DNA from: Aequorivita sublithincola DSM 14238
GTDB taxonomy: Bacteria; Bacteroidota; Bacteroidia; Flavobacteriales; Flavobacteriaceae
NCBI RefSeq assembly: GCF_000265385.1
Contig: NC_018013.1
Location: 2,073,001-2,137,000 of the forward strand
Length of the DNA stretch: 64,000 nt
Direction of reading: 5' to 3'
The position numbers and the translations under genes are program-made. Every line of letters begins with the position of its first letter. Within the stretch, counting starts at the first letter, position 1. Under the pieces are notes generated by a model. That model was not told the origin of the DNA and searched no databases. It was given only the letters and a program-made list of their open reading frames with translations. This document shows, piece by piece, positions 1 through 8,737 of this stretch.

Positions 1-23
1 TATAGCTAATAATCAATAAGTTG

Positions 24-56
24 AAAAACCTCGCCAATGGCGGGGTTTTTTTATAT
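24..56 (+). terminator. Rho-independent terminator of the upstream gene
   Basis: A 12-bp stem (24-35 with 39-50, one G-U pair) closes on an AAT loop and runs into a T-rich tail. It should end a transcript entering from the left edge. The gene it serves lies outside the window. Confidence 0.8.
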
Positions 57-185
57 TTGGAAATTCGACGGTATAACTGATGATTTAAGGTTTTTTTAAC
101 CTAATATAACTGCGAATTGTTAAAAAAAATTGCTCAGAATTTTGTAAATTAGCATTTCCGAATAAATTAAAACACACAATATTTT

Positions 186-1472
186 ATGGCAAAGATGGCG
201 ACCCTCGAGATAGATGGTAAAAAATACGAATTTCCCGTAGTGGAAGGAACTGAAAATGAATTAGGTATAGACATAAAAAGTCTGCGAAGCGACACCAACG
301 GGGTTGTTACTTTAGATCCTGGATACAAAAACACGGGCGCCTGCGAAAGTGCTATAACGTTTTTGGATGGCGAAAAAGGAGTATTACGATACCGAGGTTA
401 TGCAATTGAGGAACTTGCAGAAAAGGCTCATTTCTTAGAGGTTTGTTACCTTCTTATTTTTGGCGAATTACCTACGAAAGTTGAGCTCGATAAATTTCAC
501 ACAGATATTAAAGCACAATCTCACGTTGATGAGGATGTGAAAAGAATTTTAGATGGCTTTCCAAAAGCGGCGCACCCAATGGGTGTTTTGTCTTCACTGA
601 CTTCTGCTTTGGTGGCTTTCAACCCTTCGTCCGTAAATGTGGATAGCGAAGAAGATATGTATAAGGCCATTGTAAAAATTCTTGGGAAATTCCCAGTTTT
701 AACGGCTTGGACTTATAGAAAGCGAATGGGACTTCCGCTAGATTACGGTGGAGATTCTTTAGGTTATGTAGACAACTTCCTTAAAATGATGTTTAAGAAA
801 CCTAGTGGAGAGTATACTACCAACCAAACTGTATTAGAAGCCTTAGATAAATTATTAATTCTTCACGCAGATCACGAGCAGAATTGTTCCACTTCAACAG
901 TGCGTATTGTTGGATCTTCTCATGCAGGTTTGTTTATTTCTATTTCAGCTGGAATTGCAGCTTTATGGGGTCCTCTTCACGGAGGAGCTAATCAAGCGGT
1001 AATTGAAATGCTGGAAGCTATTAAAGAAGATGGTGGTGACACCAAAAAATTTATGGCAAAAGCGAAAGACAAAAATGATCCTTTCCGTTTGATGGGGTTT
1101 GGACATAGAGTTTATAAAAACTTTGACCCACGTGCAAAAATTATCAAAAAAGCAGCAGATGATCTTTTAGATAATTTAGGAATAGACGATGAAATTCTGG
1201 ATATTGCAAAAGCGTTAGAAAAAGAAGCTTTGGAAGATCAATATTTTGTAGAAAGAAAACTATATCCAAACGTAGATTTCTACTCAGGAATTATTTACAG
1301 AGCGTTAGGAATTCCTGTTGAAATGTTCACTCCAATGTTCGCCCTCGGTCGTTTGCCGGGTTGGATTGCACAATGGAGAGAAATGCGTTTGAACAAGGAA
1401 CCGATAGGTCGTCCACGTCAAATATACGTTGGGGAAACCCTTCGCGATTTTGTGCCAGTAGAAAAAAGATAA
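186..1472 (+). CDS. gltA: Citrate synthase (type II, hexameric family)
   Basis: Condenses acetyl-CoA and oxaloacetate to citrate, the entry step of the TCA cycle, in the cytoplasm. The 428-residue length matches the E. coli GltA family and the sequence is collinear with it throughout. The three catalytic residues are visible: His265 in WGPLHGG, His307 in FGHRVYK and Asp364 in NVDFYSG. The HADHEQN segment is also typical. The first ATG (186) was kept; a second in-frame ATG three codons later is an equally possible start. A terminator follows 20 bp after the stop, so it is probably transcribed alone. Nothing unusual is seen in the protein. Confidence 0.97.
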   Translation: MAKMATLEIDGKKYEFPVVEGTENELGIDIKSLRSDTNGVVTLDPGYKNTGACESAITFLDGEKGVLRYRGYAIEELAEKAHFLEVCYLLIFGELPTKVELDKFHTDIKAQSHVDEDVKRILDGFPKAAHPMGVLSSLTSALVAFNPSSVNVDSEEDMYKAIVKILGKFPVLTAWTYRKRMGLPLDYGGDSLGYVDNFLKMMFKKPSGEYTTNQTVLEALDKLLILHADHEQNCSTSTVRIVGSSHAGLFISISAGIAALWGPLHGGANQAVIEMLEAIKEDGGDTKKFMAKAKDKNDPFRLMGFGHRVYKNFDPRAKIIKKAADDLLDNLGIDDEILDIAKALEKEALEDQYFVERKLYPNVDFYSGIIYRALGIPVEMFTPMFALGRLPGWIAQWREMRLNKEPIGRPRQIYVGETLRDFVPVEKR

Positions 1473-1492
1473 ATACTTATTTTTATATAATT

Positions 1493-1523
1493 AAAAGCAT
1501 TTCGGTATCGGAGTGCTTTTTTT
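1493..1523 (+). terminator. Terminator after gltA
   Basis: A 9-bp stem (1493-1501 with 1512-1520, one G-U pair), a 10-nt loop and a T tract. The T tract runs directly into the TATATTTG promoter word of the next gene. Confidence 0.75.
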
Positions 1524-1530
1524 ATATTTG
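1523..1530 (+). promoter_or_regulatory. Putative -7 element (TAnnTTTG) of the DDAH-like gene
   Basis: TATATTTG fits the Bacteroidota -7 consensus TAnnTTTG exactly. It ends 5 nt before the ATG at 1536, so the transcript would be leaderless or nearly so. No clean -33 TTTG is present; a weak TTTC lies in the terminator loop about 20 nt upstream. Assignment by motif only. Confidence 0.45.
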
Positions 1531-1535
1531 CTATT

Positions 1536-2450
1536 ATGATAAAATTAAACATAAACGACGAAGTTTCGTGGTTAAGAGCCGTAGTACTTGGAAGAGCAGA
1601 CAGTAATGGCCCAGTACCAAAACTTGAGGATGCCTACGATCCTAAATCTGCCGAGCATATAAAAGCTGGAACATATCCCAAAGATGAAGACATGGTTAAG
1701 GAAATGGCCGCAGTTGCTGCTGTTTTCAAAAAATACGACGTAAAGGTTTTTAGACCAGATTCTATAAAAGATTACAACCAAATTTTCTCGCGCGATATTG
1801 CTTTTGTAATTGAAGACAAATTTATAAAAGCCAATATACTCGACGATAGAAGTAAAGAAATAGATGCTATTCATTCAGTCATTGAAGAAATAGATCCGTC
1901 CAAAATTATTGAATTTCCTGAAGATGCACATATTGAAGGTGGTGATGTAATGCCGTGGGGAGATTATATTTTTGTAGGCACTTATTATGGAGAAGATTAC
2001 TCTAGTTTTATAACTGCACGTACAAATATGAAAGGTGTTAATCATCTTCAAAAGCTCTTTCCACATAAAAAAGTGAAGCCATTCAGCTTGAGAAAAAGCA
2101 ACACGGTTGCTGAAGATAATGCCCTGCATTTGGATTGTTGTTTTCAGCCTTTGGGGAAAGGAAAAGTAATCATTCACAAGGAAGGATTTTTAGTGAAAGA
2201 AGAATATGAATGGCTTATTGATTTCTTCGGAAAAGCCAATTGTTTTCATATTACAAAGCAGGAAATGTACAATATGAATAGTAATATATTTTCTATTTCT
2301 CCCGATGTTGTCATCTCAGAAAAAAACTTTACTCGCTTGAATACTTGGCTTCGTGAACAAGGTTTTATCGTGGAAGAAGTTCCTTACGCTGAAATCTCTA
2401 AACAAGAGGGTTTACTGCGCTGCACTACTATGCCTTTAGTGAGAGATTAG
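1536..2450 (+). CDS. Dimethylarginine dimethylaminohydrolase-like amidinotransferase family protein
   Basis: Member of the guanidino-group-modifying enzyme superfamily (arginine deiminase, DDAH, glycine amidinotransferase). The expected catalytic features are visible: an EGGDV acidic motif at residues 134-138, His198 in ALHLDCC, and the nucleophilic Cys296 in LLRCTTMPLVR at the extreme C-terminus. The 304-residue length suits a DDAH-like enzyme better than the longer arginine deiminases. The likely chemistry is hydrolysis of methylated arginine, or a related guanidine, to citrulline and an amine, but the substrate cannot be read from sequence. It has no signal peptide, so it is cytoplasmic. 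It sits between the gltA terminator and the DPP IV gene, apparently as a single-gene unit. Confidence 0.85.
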   Translation: MIKLNINDEVSWLRAVVLGRADSNGPVPKLEDAYDPKSAEHIKAGTYPKDEDMVKEMAAVAAVFKKYDVKVFRPDSIKDYNQIFSRDIAFVIEDKFIKANILDDRSKEIDAIHSVIEEIDPSKIIEFPEDAHIEGGDVMPWGDYIFVGTYYGEDYSSFITARTNMKGVNHLQKLFPHKKVKPFSLRKSNTVAEDNALHLDCCFQPLGKGKVIIHKEGFLVKEEYEWLIDFFGKANCFHITKQEMYNMNSNIFSISPDVVISEKNFTRLNTWLREQGFIVEEVPYAEISKQEGLLRCTTMPLVRD

Positions 2451-2627
2451 CTTAAAATTTTAGTTCTCAAGAGTCTATTTTTCAAATTTCAGGAAGTGTG
2501 CAATTTTTAAGCAATTGTAACTAATTGTTATTCCTATTAATAATTGTTACAAAGCCTTATTTAACACAAAAACCGCTACCACTTTCACAAAAAATTAGTA
2601 AACTTGGCGTAGCAAAATTTTAACACT

Positions 2628-4808
2628 TTGAAAAGATTTAACTCCCTAGCTTTTTTATTGCTGTTTTTAACAGCTTTTCCAACACTTACTGCACAACAGA
2701 AAGACATAACTCTTGAAGAAATTTGGAGCGGAGCTTTCCGAACCCAAGGTTTGGATGTTCTTCGTTCTTTAAACAATGGTAAGGAATACGCTGTTTTGAA
2801 TTACGATAGACAAAACAAAGCTTCAACCGTTGATGTTTTCGACTATAAGAGCGGGGAAAAGGTTCGGACGCTTCTTAATAGTAAAGATTTAAAAGGAATA
2901 GATTTCGTTATTTCCTATGAATTCAATAAAGACGAAACGAAAATCCTTTTTTCAACTGAATTGAAGCAAATCTACCGTCGTTCTTCCCTTGGAACCTATT
3001 ATGTTTATGATGTAAAAACTAAGGATTTTAGTCTAGTTTCAACTAATAAAATTCAAGAACCTACTTTCAGCAATGATGGTAGCAAGATTGCTTATGGTTT
3101 TGAAAACAATCTTTATATTAAAGATTTGACTTTAGATGAAACCAAAAAAATAACCACAGATGGCAAGAAGAACAGCATCATCAACGGTATTACAGATTGG
3201 GTTTATGAAGAAGAATTCGCCTTTGTTCGCGCTTTTGAATGGAGCAAAAACGGCGATAAACTTGCTTACATAAAATTTGACGAAACCGAAGTTCCAGAAT
3301 ACACTATGGATATATATGGTACTGATTTGTATCCTACTGCCGATACTTTTAAATATCCGAAAGCTGGCGAAAACAATTCCAAAGTTTCCTTGCAACTTTA
3401 TGATTTAAGCAGCGGAAAAACTTCTGAAGTAGATCTTTCAAAATACAATCGTTACTACATTCCTAGATTGCTTTGGACGGAAGATAACAATCGGTTAAGT
3501 GTACAATTGACCAACCGTCATCAAAATGTGTTGGATTTGGTTTTTGTGGATGCCTCTAATAATACTTCAAAATTGATTCTAGAGGAAAAAGATGCTGCTT
3601 ATGTAGATGTGACAGACAACTTAACTTTCCTTAATAACAACAGTTTCTTTTGGACCAGTGAAAAGGATGGTTGGAACCATATTTATCAGTACGACAAAAA
3701 CGGAAAATTGTTAAACCAAGTTACCAAAGGTCCTTGGGAAGTTACCAATTATTACGGTTTCGATCAAAACACTGGAAGAGTTTATTATCAAAGTACAGAG
3801 AACGGAAACATAAATCGTGATGTATATTCCATTCTTCCTTCGGGAAAAAATAAAGTGAGATTATCTCAGAAAACTGGAACAAATGCTGCAGATTTCAGTG
3901 CGGACTACACATATTATATTGGTTCTTTTTCAGATGCCAATACGCCATATGTTTTTACGCTTAATGAAGCAAAAACAGGAAAGCAACTTCGTGAAATAAA
4001 AAATAACAACGATTTAAAGAATCGTTTATCTTCCTATAGAATTTCCCCCAAAGAGTTTTCAACCATAAATATAAATGGTGAAGACTTGAATATGTATATG
4101 ATAAAGCCCTTGGATTTTGATGAAACAAAGCAATATCCACTGTTTATGTTTCAATATTCTGGGCCAGGATCGCAGCAAGTTGCGAATAGTTGGATAGGTT
4201 CGAATGATTACTGGCACCAAATGCTAGCAAACGATCAAGATATTATAATCGCTTGCGTGGACGGTCGTGGAACAGGGTATAAAGGAAGAGATTTCAAAAA
4301 AATGACTCAGAAAGAATTGGGTAAATATGAAGTGGAAGACCAAGTAGCAGTTGCAAAAAAACTAAGTGAGTTACCATACATTGATGCTTCAAGAACAGGA
4401 ATTTGGGGTTGGAGCTATGGTGGTTTTATGTCTTCAAACGCATTGTTTCAAGCGCCTGATACTTTTGAGATGGCCATTGCCGTTGCTCCCGTTACAAGCT
4501 GGAGGTTTTATGACAGTGTTTATACCGAGCGTTATATGCAAACTCCGCAAGAAAATGCTTCGGGATATGATGAAAATTCACCGCTTTCGCACGTTAATGG
4601 ATTAAAAGGAAAATTTCTATTGGTTCACGGCACTGCGGATGATAATGTACACGTACAAAACAGCATGCGCTTGATTGAAGCTTTAGTACAAGCTAATAAA
4701 AAGTTTGACTGGCGCATTTATCCTGATAAAAACCACAGTATTTATGGTGGAAATACACGTTTGCATCTTTATACTTTAATGACCGATTATATTAAAACGA
4801 ACTTATAA
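2628..4808 (+). CDS. Dipeptidyl-peptidase IV (S9B serine peptidase)
   Basis: Secreted serine peptidase releasing X-Pro (or X-Ala) dipeptides from peptide N-termini. An N-terminal signal peptide (about residues 1-22, ending LTAQQ) sends it to the periplasm. A beta-propeller domain (about 100-460) is followed by the S9 alpha/beta-hydrolase domain. Visible motifs are the double-Glu recognition stretch DWVYEEEF (190-197), Ser596 in GWSYGG, Asp in GTADD (671/672) and His703 in DKNHSI. At 726 residues it has normal length. The start must be TTG at 2628: an in-frame TAA lies two codons upstream and no ATG precedes the signal peptide. Two POT transporters follow at short spacing, which suggests coupled dipeptide release and import. 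Confidence 0.95.
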   Translation: MKRFNSLAFLLLFLTAFPTLTAQQKDITLEEIWSGAFRTQGLDVLRSLNNGKEYAVLNYDRQNKASTVDVFDYKSGEKVRTLLNSKDLKGIDFVISYEFNKDETKILFSTELKQIYRRSSLGTYYVYDVKTKDFSLVSTNKIQEPTFSNDGSKIAYGFENNLYIKDLTLDETKKITTDGKKNSIINGITDWVYEEEFAFVRAFEWSKNGDKLAYIKFDETEVPEYTMDIYGTDLYPTADTFKYPKAGENNSKVSLQLYDLSSGKTSEVDLSKYNRYYIPRLLWTEDNNRLSVQLTNRHQNVLDLVFVDASNNTSKLILEEKDAAYVDVTDNLTFLNNNSFFWTSEKDGWNHIYQYDKNGKLLNQVTKGPWEVTNYYGFDQNTGRVYYQSTENGNINRDVYSILPSGKNKVRLSQKTGTNAADFSADYTYYIGSFSDANTPYVFTLNEAKTGKQLREIKNNNDLKNRLSSYRISPKEFSTININGEDLNMYMIKPLDFDETKQYPLFMFQYSGPGSQQVANSWIGSNDYWHQMLANDQDIIIACVDGRGTGYKGRDFKKMTQKELGKYEVEDQVAVAKKLSELPYIDASRTGIWGWSYGGFMSSNALFQAPDTFEMAIAVAPVTSWRFYDSVYTERYMQTPQENASGYDENSPLSHVNGLKGKFLLVHGTADDNVHVQNSMRLIEALVQANKKFDWRIYPDKNHSIYGGNTRLHLYTLMTDYIKTNL

Positions 4809-4848
4809 CAATCAACACTAACTAATTAATAATTAATAATTCAATCTT

Positions 4849-6252
4849 ATGTCAGAATCACTTCAATATCAAAAACAAAAGGAATTATTCGGTCATCCGG
4901 TAGGTCTTTACATTCTGTTTTTTACCGAAATGTGGGAACGTTTTTCCTACTATGGAATGCGCGCCATTTTGGTGCTTTATTTGGTAGCTGAAGCATCTAG
5001 CGGTAACCCAGGTTTGGGTTGGACTAATGGTGATGCGCTTTCGCTTTATGGAACGTATACAATGTTAGTTTATGTAGCTTCCATTCCAGGAGGTTGGATT
5101 GCGGATAAATTTTTAGGACAAAAACAGTCTGTACTTGTTGGTGGAATATTACTTGTTGCAGGTCACGGAATTCTTTCTATTCAGGCAATGTGGGCATTTT
5201 ACACAGGTCTTGGTCTCATCATTGCTGGTGTAGGAATGCTAAAGCCCAACATTTCAACAATGGTTGGAGGTCTTTACAAGGCTGGGGATATTAGAAGAGA
5301 CAAAGGTTTCACCATATTTTATATTGGTATAAACGTTGGCGCTTTCCTTTCAAGTTTAATTGTAGGATATGTAGGTGAAGTTTACGGATGGCATTATGGT
5401 TTTGGACTTGCAGCAATAGGAATGCTTTTAGGTTTAATTCAATATTTGGCAGGACAAAAACATTTGAAATATGTAGGGAATAATACAAATAAATCAATGG
5501 ATCCTGAAGAAAAAGCGGCAATGCAAAGACCACTTTCAAAAATTGAAAAAGATAGAATGATTGTATTGTTTATTTCTTTCATTCTGGTAATTGTATTCTG
5601 GGGAGCTTTTGAACAAGCAGGAGGTTTAATGAATATTTATGCTTCTGAAAAAACCAACAGAATGCTTATGGGTTGGGAAGTACCAGCTTCTTGGTTTCAA
5701 TCTTTGAACGCCCTTTTCATTATTCTTTTAGGAACAAGTGTTGCAGCTTATTGGGCGCATAGAAAACTGAAAGGAAAGATTTCAACTTCTCTCTTTAAAA
5801 TGTGTATAGGGTTGATAATTATGGGTGCCGGTTTCTTCTTTATGACAGGTGCTGCTGCACAGTTTAATAGTGAAGGCTCTTCTGCAATGTACTGGTTGGT
5901 TGCTGCTTACTTATTTCATACAGTTGGAGAATTATGTTTGTCGCCAGTTGCACTTTCCTATATTACCAAATTGGCACCGCTAAAATATGCTTCTCTTATG
6001 ATGGGGGTTTATTTTGCAATGACTGGTTTTGGAAATAAAGTAGCTGGATTGCTTGGAGAATCTGCTTCAGATTTAGGAGAATATACAGTTTTTACAGGAA
6101 TTGCAATTTTCTGTGTGGTCTTCGGATTATTGGTAATGTTAGTTAGAAAGAAATTGGAAAACCTAACCCACGGCGCAGAAGACAACGAACGTGAAATTGA
6201 TGACGACAATGAGCCATATGAATTGGCAGATCCAGATTTCAACAAAGCCTAA
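4849..6252 (+). CDS. POT-family peptide transporter (MFS), short form
   Basis: Proton-coupled oligopeptide transporter of the inner membrane, importing di- and tripeptides. The diagnostic ExxERFxYYG motif of TM1 is present (Glu27, Glu30, Arg31), and the GGLYKAGDIRRDKGFTIFY segment is typical of the family. The 467 residues are almost entirely hydrophobic helices, consistent with 12-14 membrane segments. A charged, acidic tail closes the protein. It starts 40 bp after the DPP IV gene and ends 37 bp before a second POT gene, with no terminator between them, so the three probably share one transcript. Confidence 0.93.
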   Translation: MSESLQYQKQKELFGHPVGLYILFFTEMWERFSYYGMRAILVLYLVAEASSGNPGLGWTNGDALSLYGTYTMLVYVASIPGGWIADKFLGQKQSVLVGGILLVAGHGILSIQAMWAFYTGLGLIIAGVGMLKPNISTMVGGLYKAGDIRRDKGFTIFYIGINVGAFLSSLIVGYVGEVYGWHYGFGLAAIGMLLGLIQYLAGQKHLKYVGNNTNKSMDPEEKAAMQRPLSKIEKDRMIVLFISFILVIVFWGAFEQAGGLMNIYASEKTNRMLMGWEVPASWFQSLNALFIILLGTSVAAYWAHRKLKGKISTSLFKMCIGLIIMGAGFFFMTGAAAQFNSEGSSAMYWLVAAYLFHTVGELCLSPVALSYITKLAPLKYASLMMGVYFAMTGFGNKVAGLLGESASDLGEYTVFTGIAIFCVVFGLLVMLVRKKLENLTHGAEDNEREIDDDNEPYELADPDFNKA

Positions 6253-6289
6253 ATAACTTCAGAAATATTTTTAAACAAAACATAGACCA

Positions 6290-8080
6290 ATGAATACCGA
6301 TATAGAAAATCTGTTTAAAGACAAAGTTTTAGGACATCCCGCGGGACTTTTTATACTTTTCTTTACTGAAATGTGGGAGCGTTTTTCGTTCTACGGAATG
6401 CGAATTCTTTTAGTGCTATTTTTAACGGCGCCGCTGTTGAGTGACAATCCTGGTTGGGATTGGCCAAGAGAGCACGCACTAGCGCTAATTGGAACCTACG
6501 CTTCACTTTTATACTTAACTCCGATTATTGGTGGATGGATAGCAGATAAAATTACTGGCTATAGAATGGCGGTAGTAATTGGTTGTATAATTATGACTTT
6601 AGGCCACGCTTCTATGGCTGTGGAAACAACTGCTTCCTTTTATTTAGGACTTGCACTTTTAGTTATTGGAACAGGTTTCTTTAAGCCGAATATCACTTCT
6701 ATTATTTCTGAAATGTATAAAGGCAAAGAGTCTAAAAAAGATGGTGCTTACACTATTTTCTATATGGGTGTTAACGCAGGTGCTTTCTTTGGAATGATGC
6801 TTTGCGGTTACTTAGCCGAAAATTATGGTTGGTCTTGGGGCTTTGGTCTTGCTGGTATTTTTATGTTCTTTGGAATGCTTCAATTTCTTTTGGCAGGTAA
6901 AATATTTGGTGACATTGGTGCAAAACCTACCAAAATACACGAAGTTGAAATACCACAAAATATAAATGAAAAAGCGCCAGAACTTCGTGAAGACGGAATA
7001 GAAGAAGCACCAATCAAGTTGAACCCTTTCACGATGTTTGACTATGTTTTAATTGTTCTATCATCTGTTGGAGGTTTATTGTATCTCTTCAACGACCCAT
7101 TAGAGAAAATCTATGATACCTCGTTAGTTCCTTTTGAGATTGGCGGAATGAGCGGAACAAACATTGTGGTTCTCGCTGCATTAGCAATGTTCCTAATATT
7201 ATTGATTACGCGTATTGCACGTTATTTACCAATTGTTCGAGATAGATTAATAGCTGTTTCAATCTTCGGATTATTCACTGTTTTCTTTTTTGCCTTTTTT
7301 GAACAATCATTAGGTTCCATGACGCTTTTTGCTCAGGATTATACCGATAGAAATCTAACTGGTGACTCCGCTATTATTTTCAAAGTTATAGATGCTTTAC
7401 TAACTACGGTTCCTTTAATTATAATCTCGTATGTAATATTTTTGCTGGTTAAGAAAACGCATAACAGGATTGCACTCTCCAACGTTGCGCTTGTACTTGC
7501 TTTTATAGGTATTTGGGGGCTTGTTATTTTTAGATTAATGGATAAGTTTGCTCAAACGGAATTGGAAGTGGATGCCACTTGGTTTGGTATTCTAAACTCC
7601 TTCTTCATTATTACTTTGGCTCCTATATTCTCAAAATGGTGGGAAAGCAAATATAACCCAAGTGCAGCCGTAAAATATGGAATCGGACTAATTATGTTAG
7701 GCTTAGGCTTTGCAATACTTTCATATGGAGCGTCAGATATTCCTCCAGGCGCAATGACTGCGAAAGTGAGTATGATATTCCTAATTTTGGCGTATTTGCT
7801 TCACACAATGGGCGAGCTTTGCCTTTCTCCTTTAGGATTGTCTTATTTAAGTAAATTGGTGCCAGCACGTATGATTGGCTTTATGTTTGGAGTTTGGTAT
7901 CTTGCCATTGCTGTAGGCCAAAAAGCTGCAAACACGATGGGCGGAATGATTGATAAGATTTCAGCAGAATATTCTATGGGAACTTTCTTTTTAATATTTA
8001 CCTTAATACCAATTGCTGTAGGGATCGTTTCAATGTTGCTAAATCCTGTTTTGAAAAAATTAATGCACGGTATTCGTTAA
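6290..8080 (+). CDS. POT-family peptide transporter (MFS), long form
   Basis: Second proton-coupled peptide carrier, paralogous to the preceding gene (shared opening LGHPAGLFILFFTEMWERF, with Glu27, Glu30 and Arg31 of the family motif). It has 596 residues, about 130 more than its neighbour. The extra length lies mainly in a charged loop around residues 210-240 and extra helices in the middle. Two adjacent, clearly diverged paralogues suggest different peptide preferences; this is inference. It is the last gene of the DPP IV - POT - POT unit, closed by a strong terminator 20 bp downstream. Confidence 0.93.
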   Translation: MNTDIENLFKDKVLGHPAGLFILFFTEMWERFSFYGMRILLVLFLTAPLLSDNPGWDWPREHALALIGTYASLLYLTPIIGGWIADKITGYRMAVVIGCIIMTLGHASMAVETTASFYLGLALLVIGTGFFKPNITSIISEMYKGKESKKDGAYTIFYMGVNAGAFFGMMLCGYLAENYGWSWGFGLAGIFMFFGMLQFLLAGKIFGDIGAKPTKIHEVEIPQNINEKAPELREDGIEEAPIKLNPFTMFDYVLIVLSSVGGLLYLFNDPLEKIYDTSLVPFEIGGMSGTNIVVLAALAMFLILLITRIARYLPIVRDRLIAVSIFGLFTVFFFAFFEQSLGSMTLFAQDYTDRNLTGDSAIIFKVIDALLTTVPLIIISYVIFLLVKKTHNRIALSNVALVLAFIGIWGLVIFRLMDKFAQTELEVDATWFGILNSFFIITLAPIFSKWWESKYNPSAAVKYGIGLIMLGLGFAILSYGASDIPPGAMTAKVSMIFLILAYLLHTMGELCLSPLGLSYLSKLVPARMIGFMFGVWYLAIAVGQKAANTMGGMIDKISAEYSMGTFFLIFTLIPIAVGIVSMLLNPVLKKLMHGIR

Positions 8081-8100
8081 TATACAATACTTTATATAAT

Positions 8101-8135
8101 AAAAGCGTTCCTTTTTGTGGAACGCTTTTTGTTTT
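8101..8135 (+). terminator. Terminator of the DPP IV - POT operon
   Basis: Perfect 11-bp stem (8101-8111 with 8119-8129), 7-nt loop and T-rich tail. The loop carries the TTTG that could serve as -33 element of the next gene. Confidence 0.88.
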
Positions 8136-8145
8136 GTTATTTTTG
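8114..8145 (+). promoter_or_regulatory. Putative promoter of the thioredoxin-like gene, nested in the terminator
   Basis: TTTG (8114-8117), a 20-nt spacer and TATTTTTG (8138-8145) match the Bacteroidota -33/-7 consensus in both words and spacing. The expected transcription start is near 8150, about 20 nt before the ATG. Confidence 0.6.
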
Positions 8146-8169
8146 AACTTATAAAAAAAAAGAAATTCG

Positions 8170-8703
8170 ATGAAAAATATTTTACTACTTGCTTTGCTTT
8201 TGGTTTTTGGTGTCGCTAATTCACAAGAAATTAAATGGATGACGATGAATGAAGCTATTGCAGCGCAAAAGAAAGAGCCTAAAAAGATTTTTATGGACGT
8301 GTACACCACTTGGTGCGGTCCCTGCAAAATGCTTGATAAAAATACTTTTTCAGACAAAAATGTTGCTGCCTATGTAAACAAACACTATTACGCCGTTAAG
8401 TTTGATGCTGAAGGAACGGAGGAAATAGATTATCAAGATTTTGTTTATACAAATCCTAATTACGATCCAGCGAGAAAAGGAAGAAACTCCCAACATCTGT
8501 TTGCTCACGCAATGAAAGTGACTGCCTATCCAACGGTTGTTTTCTTCAAAGATAATGGAGATATAATTCAGGCAGTTCCAGGCTACAGAACACCGCCACA
8601 ACTGGAGCTTTTCCTAAAAATGATACAGTCTGATGATTATTTGAAAGTTACAACAGCAGAGGCTTGGGAAGAATATCAAAAAAACTTTAAACCTACATTT
8701 TAG
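8170..8703 (+). CDS. Secreted thioredoxin-family protein
   Basis: A periplasmic thiol-disulfide protein of 177 residues. A signal peptide (about residues 1-19, ending VANSQ) precedes a thioredoxin fold with the active-site motif W48-C49-G50-P51-C52. The cis-proline region AYPTVVFFKDNG follows at about residue 118. Proteins of this DUF255/thioredoxin_7-like type are common in Bacteroidota; the reduction partner is unknown. An insertion between the CGPC helix and the cis-Pro strand (about residues 75-112) is longer than in E. coli TrxA. It is monocistronic: a terminator-nested promoter lies upstream and the converging ComEC gene begins 27 bp downstream. Confidence 0.9.
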   Translation: MKNILLLALLLVFGVANSQEIKWMTMNEAIAAQKKEPKKIFMDVYTTWCGPCKMLDKNTFSDKNVAAYVNKHYYAVKFDAEGTEEIDYQDFVYTNPNYDPARKGRNSQHLFAHAMKVTAYPTVVFFKDNGDIIQAVPGYRTPPQLELFLKMIQSDDYLKVTTAEAWEEYQKNFKPTF

Positions 8704-8737
8704 AATAACTATTTAGGTTTCATATTCTGGTTATTCT
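8702..8737. terminator. Hairpin shared by the converging thioredoxin and comEC 3' ends
   Basis: AGAATAAC (8702-8709) pairs with GTTATTCT (8730-8737), an 8-bp stem that overlaps both stop codons. There is no long T tract, so termination function is tentative. Confidence 0.35.

Noticed and set aside
1361..1606. 81-codon frame overlapping the end of gltA
   Set aside because: Lies in another frame over a conserved gene and through its terminator; no family resemblance.
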